DNA from: Caballeronia hypogeia
GTDB taxonomy: Bacteria; Pseudomonadota; Gammaproteobacteria; Burkholderiales; Burkholderiaceae
Assembly: GCF_001544875.2 (NCBI RefSeq)
Contig: NZ_FCOA02000015.1
Span: 115,855 to 179,854 of the forward strand
Direction of reading: 5' to 3'
DNA length: 64,000 nt
Within the stretch, counting starts at the first letter, position 1. Every line of letters starts with the position of its first letter. Below are positions 16,439 to 25,548 of the stretch, piece by piece. Both the position numbers and the translations under genes were made by a program. The notes beneath the pieces are model-generated. The model searched no databases and was not told where the DNA came from. It was given only the letters and a program-made list of their open reading frames with translations.

Positions 16439-16764
16439 GGTGATGAGGAACGCTGAGTTGTGGTTGCCGCTTCATGGCGAGCTTCATTGAGCGGGGCCGG
16501 TCACACGAGAGACGACTTCGGCGCGACATGGGCCAAACGATATGAGCCGATAAAGCGCCGGTCAAATTCGGGCCAAAAATGCGCGATATGAATTGCGTGC
16601 ATGAACGGGTTGCGGGTGCCCTTGCTTTGCTCGATGCGATAACTGAGTCGATGCGATCAGAGTTATCAGCCGGATGGATATCGACCAATACATTTGATCT
16701 ATTTGACGAATGTTTCGACGTTCATTACCGTGTGATCGCTCACAGGATTCAGATCTATCTCCCC
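16439..16764. promoter_or_regulatory. Divergent promoter region MFS transporter / catB
   Basis: 326 nt without a convincing gene. It holds the interrupted dyad at 16638-16667 listed separately. The region is richer in AT than its surroundings near 16690-16720 (ACATTTGATCTATTTGACG), where the catB promoter probably lies. Confidence 0.45.
16638..16667. promoter_or_regulatory. Interrupted dyad upstream of catB (candidate regulator site)
   Basis: GATAACT (16638-16644) and AGTTATC (16661-16667) form a perfect 7-bp inverted repeat with a 16-bp spacer, centred about 113 bp upstream of the catB start. Spacing and position fit a LysR-type (CatR/BenM-like) binding site, but no catR gene is adjacent. 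Confidence 0.4.
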
Positions 16765-17901
16765 ATGACCACAACGACAATCGAACGCATCGAAACTTCT
16801 CTCGTCGATTTGCCCACGATTCGCCCTCACAAGCTTTCCGTCGCCACGATGTACGGGCAGACCATGATGCTCGTGAAGGTCTATTGCAGCGACGGCGTCG
16901 TGGGCGTGGGCGAGGGCACCACGATTGCCGGAATGGCTTATGGCCCGGAAAGCCCCGAGTCGATGAAGCTCGCGATCGACGCGTATCTCGCACCCGCTGC
17001 TATAGGCCGCGACGCCACGCGCATTCAGGAATTGATGGCGCATATCGGCAAGCTGGTGAAGGTCAATCACTTTGCCAAGAGCGCGCTGGAAACCGCGTTG
17101 CTCGACGCGCACGGCAAGCGTCTGGGCGTGCCGGTCAGCGAGTTGCTCGGCGGCCGCCGCCGCGATCGCCTGCCAGTTGCGTGGACACTCGCGTCGGGCG
17201 ACACCGCAAGAGATATCGACGAAGCCGAGTCGATGCTGGCTGCGCGCCGACATCGGATATTCAAGCTCAAGATCGGCGCGAAAGATCTCAGAACGGATAT
17301 CGGGCATGTCGCGAAGATCAAGAAGACAATGGGCGACCGCGCTTCCGTGCGCGTCGACGTCAACATGGCCTGGAGCGAAACTCAGGCGTCGTGGGCCATT
17401 CCCGCGCTGGCCGATGCCGGTTGTGAGCTCGTCGAGCAACCGGTGGCGTCCGCGGCGGCAATGGCGTGCCTGATGCGGCGCTTTCCGGTCGCGCTCATGG
17501 CCGACGAAATTCTGCAAGGCCCCGAGAGCGCTTTCGAGATCGCGAAGCACGGCGGTGCGGATGTATTCGCGATCAAGATCGAACAGAGCGGCGGCCTGTT
17601 CGCCGCGCAGCGCGTCGCCGCCATCGCCGATGCCGCCGGTATCGAACTCTATGGCGGCACGATGCTGGAAGGCGCGGTCAGCACGCTTGCATCGGCGCAC
17701 CTGTTCGCCAGTTTCGCCAATCTGCAATGGGGCACCGAATTGTTCGGGCCATTGTTGATCACCGAGGAGATCCTGACGAAGCCGCTGGACTACAGCGACT
17801 TCGAACTCACCGTGCCGAATGGCCCCGGCCTTGGAATCGAACTCGACGACGAGAAGATCCGGCGCTTCACCCGCGATGGGCTGAAGAAGGTCATCAAGTA
17901 A
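16765..17901 (+). CDS. catB: Muconate cycloisomerase
   Basis: 378 residues from the ATG at 16765. Enolase-superfamily enzyme with the muconate-lactonising signature: Lys167-x-Lys169 (FKLKIG), metal ligands Asp198 (VDVN), Glu224 (VEQP) and Asp247 (MADEIL). These match the residue numbers usual for CatB. It converts cis,cis-muconate to muconolactone in the ortho (beta-ketoadipate) pathway. An in-frame open stretch upstream to 16579 is non-homologous intergenic sequence. First gene of catB-catC-catA, divergent from the MHS transporter; catechol from IAA breakdown is the expected substrate source. Confidence 0.93.
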   Translation: MTTTTIERIETSLVDLPTIRPHKLSVATMYGQTMMLVKVYCSDGVVGVGEGTTIAGMAYGPESPESMKLAIDAYLAPAAIGRDATRIQELMAHIGKLVKVNHFAKSALETALLDAHGKRLGVPVSELLGGRRRDRLPVAWTLASGDTARDIDEAESMLAARRHRIFKLKIGAKDLRTDIGHVAKIKKTMGDRASVRVDVNMAWSETQASWAIPALADAGCELVEQPVASAAAMACLMRRFPVALMADEILQGPESAFEIAKHGGADVFAIKIEQSGGLFAAQRVAAIADAAGIELYGGTMLEGAVSTLASAHLFASFANLQWGTELFGPLLITEEILTKPLDYSDFELTVPNGPGLGIELDDEKIRRFTRDGLKKVIK

Positions 17902-17930
17902 TCCAGACGACGCCTAAGAGGAGATGAACG

Positions 17931-18221
17931 ATGTTGTTCCACGTACGCATGGACGTGAATATCCCGGCGGATATGCCCGCCGATGTCGCGAACGAAATCA
18001 AGTCGCGCGAGAAGGCCTATTCGCAGGAACTTCAACGCAGCGGCAAGTGGCGCCATATCTGGCGCATTGCCGGCGAGTACGCCAACTTCAGCGTATTCGA
18101 TGTCGAAAGCAATGCGGAACTGCACGACATTCTTATCGCGCTGCCGCTGTTTCCGTACATGAAGATTTCGGTGACGCCGTTGTGTCGCCATCCGTCGTCG
18201 GTTCGTGACAACGACGCTTGA
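17931..18221 (+). CDS. catC: Muconolactone delta-isomerase
   Basis: 96 residues, full length for CatC. Starts MLFHVRMDVNIP and contains KSREKAYSQELQRSGKWRHI and the closing LPLFPYMKISVTPLCRHPS, all typical. The enzyme is a ferredoxin-fold decamer that turns muconolactone into beta-ketoadipate enol-lactone. An AGAGGAG ribosome binding site precedes the ATG. It lies 29 nt after catB and 75 nt before catA. Confidence 0.94.
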   Translation: MLFHVRMDVNIPADMPADVANEIKSREKAYSQELQRSGKWRHIWRIAGEYANFSVFDVESNAELHDILIALPLFPYMKISVTPLCRHPSSVRDNDA

Positions 18222-18296
18222 ACATGGCGGCAGGCGCCGCACAAGGCGTCTGGAGCCAGCATCACCATCCCCCAATATCGAGTGGAGACAACAATC

Positions 18297-19232
18297 ATGA
18301 GTGTCAAAGTATTCCAGACGCAGGAAGTTCAGGCATTGCTGAAGGCCGCGGCCAACCTTGGAAGCCAGGACGGCAATGCGCGTGCGAAGGAGATCACGCA
18401 TCGCCTGTTGAGCGATCTGTTCAAGGCTATCGACGACCTCGACATGACGCCCGATGAAATCTGGGCCGGCGTCAACTACTTCAACAAGCTCGGTCAGGAC
18501 GGCGAGGCGGCTTTGCTGGCCGCGGGCCTCGGCCTGGAGAAGTATCTCGACATTCGCATGGATGCGGCTGACCGCGAGGCGGACATCAACGGGGGTACGC
18601 CGCGAACCATCGAAGGTCCGTTGTACGTTGCGGGCGCGACGGTGCGTGAAGGCGTCTCGAAGATCGACGTCAATCCGGATGAAGACGCTGGGCCGCTCGT
18701 CATTCGCGGCACGGTCAAAGGCCCGGACGGCAAACCCGTAGCGGACGCGGTGGTCGAATGCTGGCACGCGAACTCCAAGGGCTTCTATTCGCACTTCGAC
18801 CCGACAGGCGCACAGAGCGAGTTCAATTTGCGCGGCGCAGTCAAAACGGGCGCTGACGGCAAGTACGAATTCCGCACGCTCATGCCGGTGGGCTACGGTT
18901 GTCCGCCGCACGGTTCCACGCAGCAATTGTTGAACGTTCTGGCGCGCCACGGCAATCGTCCGGCACACGTTCACTTCTTTGCGTCGAGCGACAAGTACCG
19001 CAAGCTGACGACGCAGATCAATATCGAAGGCGATCCGCTCATCTGGGACGACTTCGCTTACGCGACGCGCGAGGATCTGATTCCGCACGTCGTGGAGAAG
19101 ACGGGTGGAACCGCGCTCGGACTCAAGAGCGATGCGTATAAGGAAATCGAATTCAACATCGATTTGACGCCCATGGTTCAGGGCAAGGATAACCAGATCG
19201 TCAATCGGCTTCGCGTGTCGGCTGAAGCTTGA
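18297..19232 (+). CDS. catA: Catechol 1,2-dioxygenase
   Basis: 311 residues. N-terminal dioxygenase dimer helix domain (to about residue 105), then the intradiol catalytic domain. All four Fe(III) ligands are visible at standard positions: Tyr164 (KGFYSHF), Tyr200 (PVGYGCPPHG), His224 and His226 (RPAHVHFF). It cleaves catechol to cis,cis-muconate. GGAGA upstream fits the ATG at 18297 better than an in-frame ATG at 18282. Third gene of catB-C-A; transcription ends at the strong hairpin at 19265-19295. Genes for the last beta-ketoadipate steps (catD, pcaIJ, pcaF) are not in this window. Confidence 0.95.
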   Translation: MSVKVFQTQEVQALLKAAANLGSQDGNARAKEITHRLLSDLFKAIDDLDMTPDEIWAGVNYFNKLGQDGEAALLAAGLGLEKYLDIRMDAADREADINGGTPRTIEGPLYVAGATVREGVSKIDVNPDEDAGPLVIRGTVKGPDGKPVADAVVECWHANSKGFYSHFDPTGAQSEFNLRGAVKTGADGKYEFRTLMPVGYGCPPHGSTQQLLNVLARHGNRPAHVHFFASSDKYRKLTTQINIEGDPLIWDDFAYATREDLIPHVVEKTGGTALGLKSDAYKEIEFNIDLTPMVQGKDNQIVNRLRVSAEA

Positions 19233-19264
19233 GGGCTTAAGCGCTTCGTGTATGACCCTTCGAG

Positions 19265-19295
19265 GCGGCGGCGTGTCGGAATGACACGCCGCCGC
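19265..19295. terminator. Strong rho-independent terminator after catA
   Basis: Perfect 13-bp stem GCGGCGGCGTGTC (19265-19277) with its complement at 19283-19295, 5-nt loop GGAAT, then TTGCGCTTTTTC. It lies between convergent catA and the MFS gene and could serve both. Confidence 0.8.
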
Positions 19296-19306
19296 TTGCG
19301 CTTTTT

Positions 19307-20715
19307 CTACGCGTCAACGGCCTGCGCGGTCGAACTCACCGCGCTTCGAACATCAGCCGGCGAAACCTGATGCAACTGTGCTTCCTGATCGACGAGGCTG
19401 CGTCGAAAGTGCCGGCATCCGACAGCGAGCAGGATCGCCGCAAGCGCCGCGGCCACGAGATTGACCAGCGCCATGGAGTGACCCACAGCGGCCGGTGACG
19501 CAAACACTTTGTCCGTAATGAGCGCGACGATCGTGGTTCCCGCGCCGAGCGCGATGAGGTTCGAGATCAGCAGGAAGACCGCCGAAATCTGAGCGCGCAT
19601 CTGGTTGGGCGCGAGCGTCTGCATGGCGGCCGTGGAAGTCGGCATCGGAAACGAAGCGAAGAACATCGCTGCGACGAGCCACGTCAGAGATGCGCCCAAC
19701 GATCCCGCTTGCGTGAACGCGACGGAAGGAATCAGCATGCAGGCCGCGCCGATCGCACCGGCGCGCATGGGCGCATCCGTTCTGCCCTTGCGCATCAGCC
19801 AGTCATTGAACCAGCCGCCGCAGAACACGCCGGTCGTGTTCGCGACCAGCAACACGGTGCCTAGCGTATAACCTGCTTCCACGGGCGTGAGCCCGAAGCG
19901 GCGCATGTAGAACGCGGGGTCCAGCTCATCAGGCAGAACAGCGTCATCGCATAGAACGAGAAGCCGAGGTAGTGACAAAAGAAAGTCTTGCGATGCGTGC
20001 CGATGAAGCGCAGTGCATCCACCGTCGATACGCGCTTCGCTTCGCCCGTGCTGTCTTTCACGAGCCCCTTGCGTTGCGGATCGCGTACCGTGAGCATGAA
20101 GATCAGCGCCACCAGCAGCCCCGGCAATCCCACGATGAAAAACGTGAGCTGCCATGCGCGCACTTCACCGACCACAGGAAGCGTGAACGTGGTCGCATGC
20201 TTGAGCAGCGCAATAACATAACCGCCGATCAGAAATGCAATGCCGCCGCCGATGAACGAGCCGAGCGAATAGATCGCGACCGCGCGGCCGAGCTTATGTT
20301 TCGGAAAGTAATCGGCGAGCATCGAATACGTTCCCGGCGAGAGCGCTGCTTCACCGACGCCGACACTCATTCGCGCGAGAAACATGTGCAGGAAGTTCTG
20401 ACTGACGCCGCACGCGGCCGTGGCGACGCTCCATAGCGCGACGCCGATGGATATGATGCGCGGCCGCGCGAAGCGGTCGGCGAGATACGCGAGCGGCATG
20501 CCCATGACCGCATAGAAGAGCGAGAATGCGAAGCCGTGCAACAGACTGAACTGCGTATCGCTGAGATGCAGGTCGCGCTTGATCGGCTCGATCATCAGCG
20601 CCAGCACTTGCCGGTCGACGAATGAGAACACATAGGCAAGCATGCAGATCAAAACGACATACCACTCGTAGGTGTAGCGCTTGCGGTCGGGCTGTGTTGC
20701 GTTTGGGGCGATCAT
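19307..20715 (-). pseudogene. MFS transporter interrupted by a frameshift
   Basis: Start at 20715 (MIAPNATQPDRKRYTYEWY), with 12-helix MFS layout: FVDRQVLALMIEPIKRDL, GMPLAYLADRFARPRI, VGVGEAALSPGTYSMLADYF. Reading continues to FYAMTLFCLMSWTP, after which the frame is lost near 19916-19919, a run of four G (C on the coding strand). One base more there restores PAFYMRRFGLTPVEAGYTLG and the rest of the transporter to the stop at 19307. Hence a single-base deletion, real or a sequencing error. The family (spinster-like/aromatic-acid MFS) suggests organic anion transport. It follows catA tail to tail. Confidence 0.8.
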
Positions 20716-21100
20716 CCGTATCTCCGGTATCGATGATGTGCACGCGCCTCGTTTCTTATCGGACGCGCTGGTCGGAAAGCAGCCTACGCGAACAAATATC
20801 CCGCACATAGCGCCATGCACGCGTTGCTTTCGCCGCCTTACTGAATCCGCATGGTCGAAGCTCACGCACGCGGACGTGAAAGCCTTTTAGAACAAGCTTC
20901 ACAGCGCGATCGCACCAGGCGCATGAGCTGTCATGCACCGAATCTATAAGTGTTATACGGCGCGTTTGATCGACGCTCGAATTTCGTCTTTCTAGACTCG
21001 GCCTTGTTCGCTGACCTATATGAATCGAACAATGTACTGCTCAACCATGCGACGCGATCGCATCAGGTTGTCAACGAATAACTCTGCCTGGAAGAGACGA
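20716..21100. other. Intergenic region, no gene seen
   Basis: 385 nt between the divergent MFS gene and the porin. It should hold both promoters. An AT-rich stretch (20940-21000) near the porin side is the likeliest promoter zone, but no consensus pair or dyad is convincing. Confidence 0.5.
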
Positions 21101-22195
21101 ATGACTAACTGGAAGTGGTGTGCAACGCTGCTGGGGTTGGCGGCGCTGCCTGCATTGGCGCAATCGAATGTGACGCTTTATGGACGAGTCGATACATCCA
21201 TCGAATACGCGAACTTTGGTCCCGATCACGTCGTGCGAATGGGCAGCGGCAATATTTTCGCGACCAACTGGGGCTTGAAAGGCGTCGAAGACATGGGCGG
21301 CGGTTATGCCGCGATCTTCAAACTGGAAAACGGATTCAACTCGGCGAACGGACAGTTCAACAACAACGGCGCGTTATTTGGACGCGAGGCGTGGGTCGGG
21401 CTGACGGGCCCCTTCGGTGGGTTGCAGGCAGGCGAAACTTATACGATCCTGCACACTTCTTTGGTCACGTACAGCCTGCCTGGTCTGGGCGCGGGGCTTG
21501 CGTGGGGCAATGCGGCGAACAACTTCGTGGGGCCATCTTATCTGCGCGTGAACAACGCGCTGCGCTATACGTCACCGCGAATCGCCGGCTTGCTGATCCG
21601 CGCAATGGCTGCGCGTGGCGCGAACGGCGCGGCGAATCAACCCTCGACGCTCGGCGACACTTACGGCGCGGGCCTCAATTACGTGAACGCCGCGCTCTCG
21701 ATCGATATCGACTACATGCAGCAGAAGTTCAGCACGTCCACTCCGGCAACGCTGACGCCAACGAGCCCGACCGGCACCGGCAACTATCTGCTCGGCGCGA
21801 TCTCATACGACTTCGGCGTGATCAAGCCCTCGTTCGTATGGCTGCGCCATCGCGGCGGTCCCGATGTCGCGTCGATGATTCCGGCCACGAGCGCGAATCC
21901 GCATAACGACCTGTTCGAATTGAGCGCGACGATGCCGATAGGTCGTGCATCGCTGCTCTTGAGTTACGGGCACTATCGCAAGATCGCGGATAGCGACGGC
22001 AATGCGGACTCTTACGGATTGCGGCTCGACTATCCGCTTTCGAAGCGCACCGTTCTCTACACGGGCGCCGCCATGGTGCGCAACAACGCGCACGCGAGCT
22101 TCACGATCAACGGCGCGGCGGGCGGCGGCGTGCCGGTCGGCAAGCCGGGCGCGACGGCGAGTTCGATCGTGGCGGGCGTGATGACGGCGTTCTGA
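21101..22195 (+). CDS. Outer-membrane porin (Gram-negative porin family), second copy
   Basis: 364 residues from the ATG at 21101, preceded by GAAGAGA. Short signal peptide (CATLLGLAALPALAQ) then the first strand SNVTLYGRVDTSIEYAN; the constriction-loop side carries LENGFNSANGQFNNNGALFGREAWVGL, a typical porin block (residues about 80-105, abbreviated), and the protein ends in ...VMTAF with terminal Phe. It belongs to the same family as the porin at 645-1709 but is clearly diverged. Placed between an MFS transporter and regulators of a dehydrogenase pair, so a solute-uptake role is likely, substrate unknown. Confidence 0.9.
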   Translation: MTNWKWCATLLGLAALPALAQSNVTLYGRVDTSIEYANFGPDHVVRMGSGNIFATNWGLKGVEDMGGGYAAIFKLENGFNSANGQFNNNGALFGREAWVGLTGPFGGLQAGETYTILHTSLVTYSLPGLGAGLAWGNAANNFVGPSYLRVNNALRYTSPRIAGLLIRAMAARGANGAANQPSTLGDTYGAGLNYVNAALSIDIDYMQQKFSTSTPATLTPTSPTGTGNYLLGAISYDFGVIKPSFVWLRHRGGPDVASMIPATSANPHNDLFELSATMPIGRASLLLSYGHYRKIADSDGNADSYGLRLDYPLSKRTVLYTGAAMVRNNAHASFTINGAAGGGVPVGKPGATASSIVAGVMTAF

Positions 22196-22210
22196 ACGCC
22201 GCGGCGCGGA

Positions 22211-23257
22211 TCAGTCGCTGGCCTCGGGCGGCACCGCGAGCCAGCTGTCGAATGGTTCGCGTGAGCCGATGCGAAACAGTTCCATCAACAGGGCACGCAG
22301 CCAGCGATGACCGGGATCGGCGTCGAAGCGACGATGCCAGTAAGCGTTGACGGACCACGTGGCGGCATCTGCGATCTCGAATGACGCGGTCTCGCCGGGC
22401 GCGGAAAACGCCTGCGCGACGGTGCGCGGCAGGATGAGCGCGTAATCGCAGCGTTGCAGGATCGCGGGCACGACCATGAAGTCGGGCACGGCCGCGCGGA
22501 TGCGCGAAGTGAGGCCGTGACGTTCGAGCAGCGCCATCGACTGCGGATGCGAGGTGATCGAGATGAAGCGCAGCGCGTCAGGCGCGTTGCGTTCGAGCAC
22601 GAAACCGGCATCGAGGCTGAGTCGATCCGCGACGCGGCGCGGCATCAGCAACATGTAGCGCTCGTGCAGGAGTTCGCTGCGATGAAAGTGCGGTGACGCG
22701 TGTGGAAAGTGCCCGAGGGCGAAATCGATGCGGCCTGATTCGAGCGCATCGTTGAACTGGCCTTCTTCGACATGCAAGGTTTCGATCACGACACCGGGCG
22801 CGCGATGATCGAGTTCGCGCAGCAAGGTCGGAAGGAATGCGGTCTCGGCGAAATCGCTCATATGTAGCCGAAATACGCGGCGTGCGCTCGAGGGAACGAA
22901 GAGCGCGCCTTCGTCCAGTACGTCCTGGAGGATGTCGAGCGCGCGTTCCACCGAAGCCGCGAGACGCTGCGCACGCGGCGTGGGTTCGACGCCGCCGCCG
23001 GTGCGTACGAAAAGCGCGTCGCGGAACATCAGGCGCAAGCGGCCGAGCGCATGGCTCACCGACGGCTGCGTGACGCCGAGCCGCAACGCCGCGCGCCCGA
23101 CATGCCTTTCGTCGAAGACGGCGTGGAAGGTCTTCAGTAAATTGAGATCGAGGTCCTGCACGCGCAGCGCTCCGCCTTGCGACGCGCGCTGGCCGGGATC
23201 CGCGTTCGCCGCCGTGAAGTCATCCGGATCGGCTGTCAGATCGATGGCGCGGGTCAT
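22211..23257 (-). CDS. LysR family transcriptional regulator
   Basis: 348 residues from the ATG at 23257, whose ATGA overlaps the stop of the AraC gene. An unusual 30-residue leader (rich in D and A) precedes the HTH (DLDLNLLKTFHAVFDERHVG, RLGVTQPSVSHALGRLRLMF). The ligand domain shows RLHMSDFAETAFLPTLLREL and IDFALGHFPHAS, close in style to the two LysR proteins of the iac region. Translational coupling to an AraC regulator is uncommon and suggests that both act on the divergent dehydrogenase genes at 24442-26603. Confidence 0.87.
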   Translation of the reverse strand: MTRAIDLTADPDDFTAANADPGQRASQGGALRVQDLDLNLLKTFHAVFDERHVGRAALRLGVTQPSVSHALGRLRLMFRDALFVRTGGGVEPTPRAQRLAASVERALDILQDVLDEGALFVPSSARRVFRLHMSDFAETAFLPTLLRELDHRAPGVVIETLHVEEGQFNDALESGRIDFALGHFPHASPHFHRSELLHERYMLLMPRRVADRLSLDAGFVLERNAPDALRFISITSHPQSMALLERHGLTSRIRAAVPDFMVVPAILQRCDYALILPRTVAQAFSAPGETASFEIADAATWSVNAYWHRRFDADPGHRWLRALLMELFRIGSREPFDSWLAVPPEASD

Positions 23258-24231
23258 GCGGCGCGCCTCGCCGTCGCCGAGGGCAGGCAGCCGTAGCGGC
23301 GCGCATAGGCTTTCGCGAAGTGCCCGAAGCTGTTCACGCCGCACTCGATCAGCACGTCGGTCACCGCGCGCGACGGGTTGCCGCGCAGCGCGGCATGCAC
23401 GGCTTCGAGACGGCGGTCGCGGATATAGGCGGCGGGCGTCGTATCGAGAAACTGGCGGAAGCCATTTTGCAGCGTACGCGGCGAGACACCGGCTTCGCGC
23501 GCGAGCGTTTCGATCGGCAGCGGGTCGCCGAGATGGACATCGATATAGTCGCGCGCACGGCGCACATGCGAAGGCAAGGGCGCGAGCGCCCCGCGTGAAA
23601 GCGCATTGCTGTAGCTGTGCGGCAGTTGCGTGAGCAATACCGTCATCAGCCATTGGGTGAGATCGCGACCGAGCACGCTCGCTTTCGCGCTCGCGTCGAT
23701 CTGTCCGGACAGCGCGCACAGATAACGCAACGTGCCCTGAAACACGCTCGCGCCCGCATGCGCGCGGTGAATGGACAAATCGAACACGAGCGGCTCGCGC
23801 AATGTGGACTGCAACATCTCCGCGAGCTTGAGTTCGAGCGCCTGACGGTCGATGCGCAGCAGCAGATTGCGGCATTCGCGATCCGTGTGAATGCGCGCCG
23901 AGCGTGTAGGCGACGACACGCTCAGATCGCCCGCGCCGATGGATACGCGGTCGTTGCCCGATTCCAGTTCGCAACGGCCGGCGAGCGTCGTGCGAAACAG
24001 ATATTGATCGACGAGATCGCCCGCGTCGATCGAGGTCTCGCGCCCGTAGCAAAGCTCCAGCAGACTCGCGCGATGCAGCGCGACGCCATAGAGTTCCGCG
24101 CGCATAGGACCACGCCCCGCGATCTCCATGCGGTGCGGACACAACAACTGCGCCACTTCGCGCTCGATGTCCTCGCGCGCGTGCGATGCGTCGAGCCTGT
24201 TTCGATGGTTGCGGGAGATGGCGATTTCCAT
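23254..24231 (-). CDS. AraC family transcriptional regulator
   Basis: 325 residues from the ATG at 24231. N-terminal cupin-like ligand domain of the AraC_binding_2 type (DLVDQYLFRTTLAGRCELES, SIGAGDLSVSSPTRSARI), C-terminal double HTH from about residue 225: RRARDYIDVHLGDPLPIETL, AREAGVSPRTLQNGFRQFLD and a second motif AVTDVLIECGVNSFGHFAKA with the family signature. Divergent from the opine-dehydrogenase-like gene across 210 bp, the expected target promoter. The longer open frame to 25092 runs antisense through that gene and is not coding. Confidence 0.87.
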   Translation of the reverse strand: MEIAISRNHRNRLDASHAREDIEREVAQLLCPHRMEIAGRGPMRAELYGVALHRASLLELCYGRETSIDAGDLVDQYLFRTTLAGRCELESGNDRVSIGAGDLSVSSPTRSARIHTDRECRNLLLRIDRQALELKLAEMLQSTLREPLVFDLSIHRAHAGASVFQGTLRYLCALSGQIDASAKASVLGRDLTQWLMTVLLTQLPHSYSNALSRGALAPLPSHVRRARDYIDVHLGDPLPIETLAREAGVSPRTLQNGFRQFLDTTPAAYIRDRRLEAVHAALRGNPSRAVTDVLIECGVNSFGHFAKAYARRYGCLPSATARRAA

Positions 24232-24441
24232 GAGTGACGTCTGCAGAGCGTGCGTTGAACCAGCGTAATGATGGGCGAGACGAAATGTCCGCGCAAGAAC
24301 GGAATCACCCGCATTGCGCGCGTTTCGCCGTATCTCGCGTGTTCTCGATGTTGCGCGATTTGAATCTCCGTTGCGCGTATCGATGCGTCGTGCTTTGCAT
24401 GTCGGCGTAACCTCGTTTTCATTGCACAAGGAGGCTCGAAA

Positions 24442-25548
24442 ATGAAAGTCAGCGTGTTGGGTGGTGGACACGGATGCTATGCCGCCGTGATCGACATGAT
24501 CGAAAAGGGCCATGAGGTGACATGGTGGCGGCGCAATACGGCGGCGGCGGCGCGGCTGCGCGAGCTCGGCGAATTGCGCGTGAGGGATTATCGCGGCAGC
24601 CGGCGCGTGCCGGTTGGCGCGGGCGCGGGCACGATCCGCATCGTCGATGATCTGGCGGACGCGGCGAACTCGGCGTCGCTCATCGTGATCCCGTTGCCGT
24701 CGGTGACGCACGACGCGCTCGCGCCGCAACTCGCGCCGCACTTGCGCGACGGGCACGTGGTCTATCTTCCGCCGGGCACGTTCGGCAGTTACGTGTTCGC
24801 GAAGGCCATGGCGGACGCCGGCAATCGCAGCCGCGCGGCGTTTGCCGAAACCGGCACGCTGCCGTATCTCGTGCGCAAGCACGGCGAGAACGACGTCGTG
24901 ATCAGCGCGTACGCGACGCGTCTGCCAACGGGCGTGTTTCCCGCCCGGGCCGCCGAATGGGCCATGCCGCTGCTGAAGGATGCGTATCCTTCCATCGAGC
25001 CGATCGAAGATGCCTTGTCGGGGGCTTTGATGAACGCCGGTCCCGTGATTCATCCGCCGCTCATCATGATGAACGCGGGCCCGCTCGAACACTTCGAATC
25101 ATGGGATATCCACAATGAAGGCACGCAGCCTTCCATTCGCCGCGTGACGAGCGCGCTCGACGCCGAGCGAATGGCCGTGCGCGAGGCGCTGGGTTATGGC
25201 GCGCCGCATTTTCCGCTCGCGGATCACTACGCGAGCGAAGGCGACGAATGGATGTACGGGCGAGGCGCGCACGGCAAGCTGACCGATAGCGGCGACTGGC
25301 GCGAACATATCGATCTGAAAGCGCACCGCTACATGCTCGAAGACACCCGGCTCGGGTTGTCGTTCATCGTTTCGTGCGGGCGCTTCGCCGGGGTGCCGAC
25401 GCCCGTCGCGCAGGGTTTGCTGAGCATCGCGAGCGCTGTGGCCGAGCGCGATCTGTTTGGCGAAGGACGCACGCTGGAACGCTTCGGGCTCGCCGCGCTG
25501 TCCCGCGAGGCGATGACCGCCTTGCTCAACGACGGGATCACGTCATGA
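24442..25548 (+). CDS. NAD/NADP octopine/nopaline (opine) dehydrogenase family protein
   Basis: 368 residues with an AAGGAGG ribosome binding site. N-terminal Rossmann NAD(P)-binding domain (KVSVLGGGHGCYAAVIDMIE, WWRRN; residues 2-32) and a C-terminal helical opine-dehydrogenase domain with the catalytic-region motif ALMNAGPVIHPPLIMMNAGP (around residues 193-213; abbreviated) containing the conserved His. Such enzymes reductively condense an amino acid with an alpha-keto acid or the reverse, and also occur outside opine metabolism. Its stop overlaps the start of the next gene (ATGA), so the two enzymes are coupled. The exact substrate cannot be read from the sequence. Confidence 0.85.
   Translation: MKVSVLGGGHGCYAAVIDMIEKGHEVTWWRRNTAAAARLRELGELRVRDYRGSRRVPVGAGAGTIRIVDDLADAANSASLIVIPLPSVTHDALAPQLAPHLRDGHVVYLPPGTFGSYVFAKAMADAGNRSRAAFAETGTLPYLVRKHGENDVVISAYATRLPTGVFPARAAEWAMPLLKDAYPSIEPIEDALSGALMNAGPVIHPPLIMMNAGPLEHFESWDIHNEGTQPSIRRVTSALDAERMAVREALGYGAPHFPLADHYASEGDEWMYGRGAHGKLTDSGDWREHIDLKAHRYMLEDTRLGLSFIVSCGRFAGVPTPVAQGLLSIASAVAERDLFGEGRTLERFGLAALSREAMTALLNDGITS

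Noticed and set aside
16579..16764. 62-codon N-terminal extension of CatB
   Set aside because: Not CatB-like; standard active-site numbering fits the start at 16765, and the segment is the divergent promoter region.
22184..22198. Short hairpin GGCGTT-CTG-AACGCC at the porin stop codon
   Set aside because: Only 6 bp and no T tract, so not called as a terminator.
22211..24142. A single 643-codon open frame on the minus strand ending with the LysR protein
   Set aside because: Only the part from 23257 onwards looks like LysR; the earlier part is an out-of-frame reading of the AraC gene, rich in Arg and Ala as expected of a shadow in GC-rich DNA.
24232..25092. Upstream extension of the AraC frame
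   Set aside because: Runs antisense through the opine dehydrogenase gene and has no AraC-like sequence; the ATG at 24231 starts the conserved domain.
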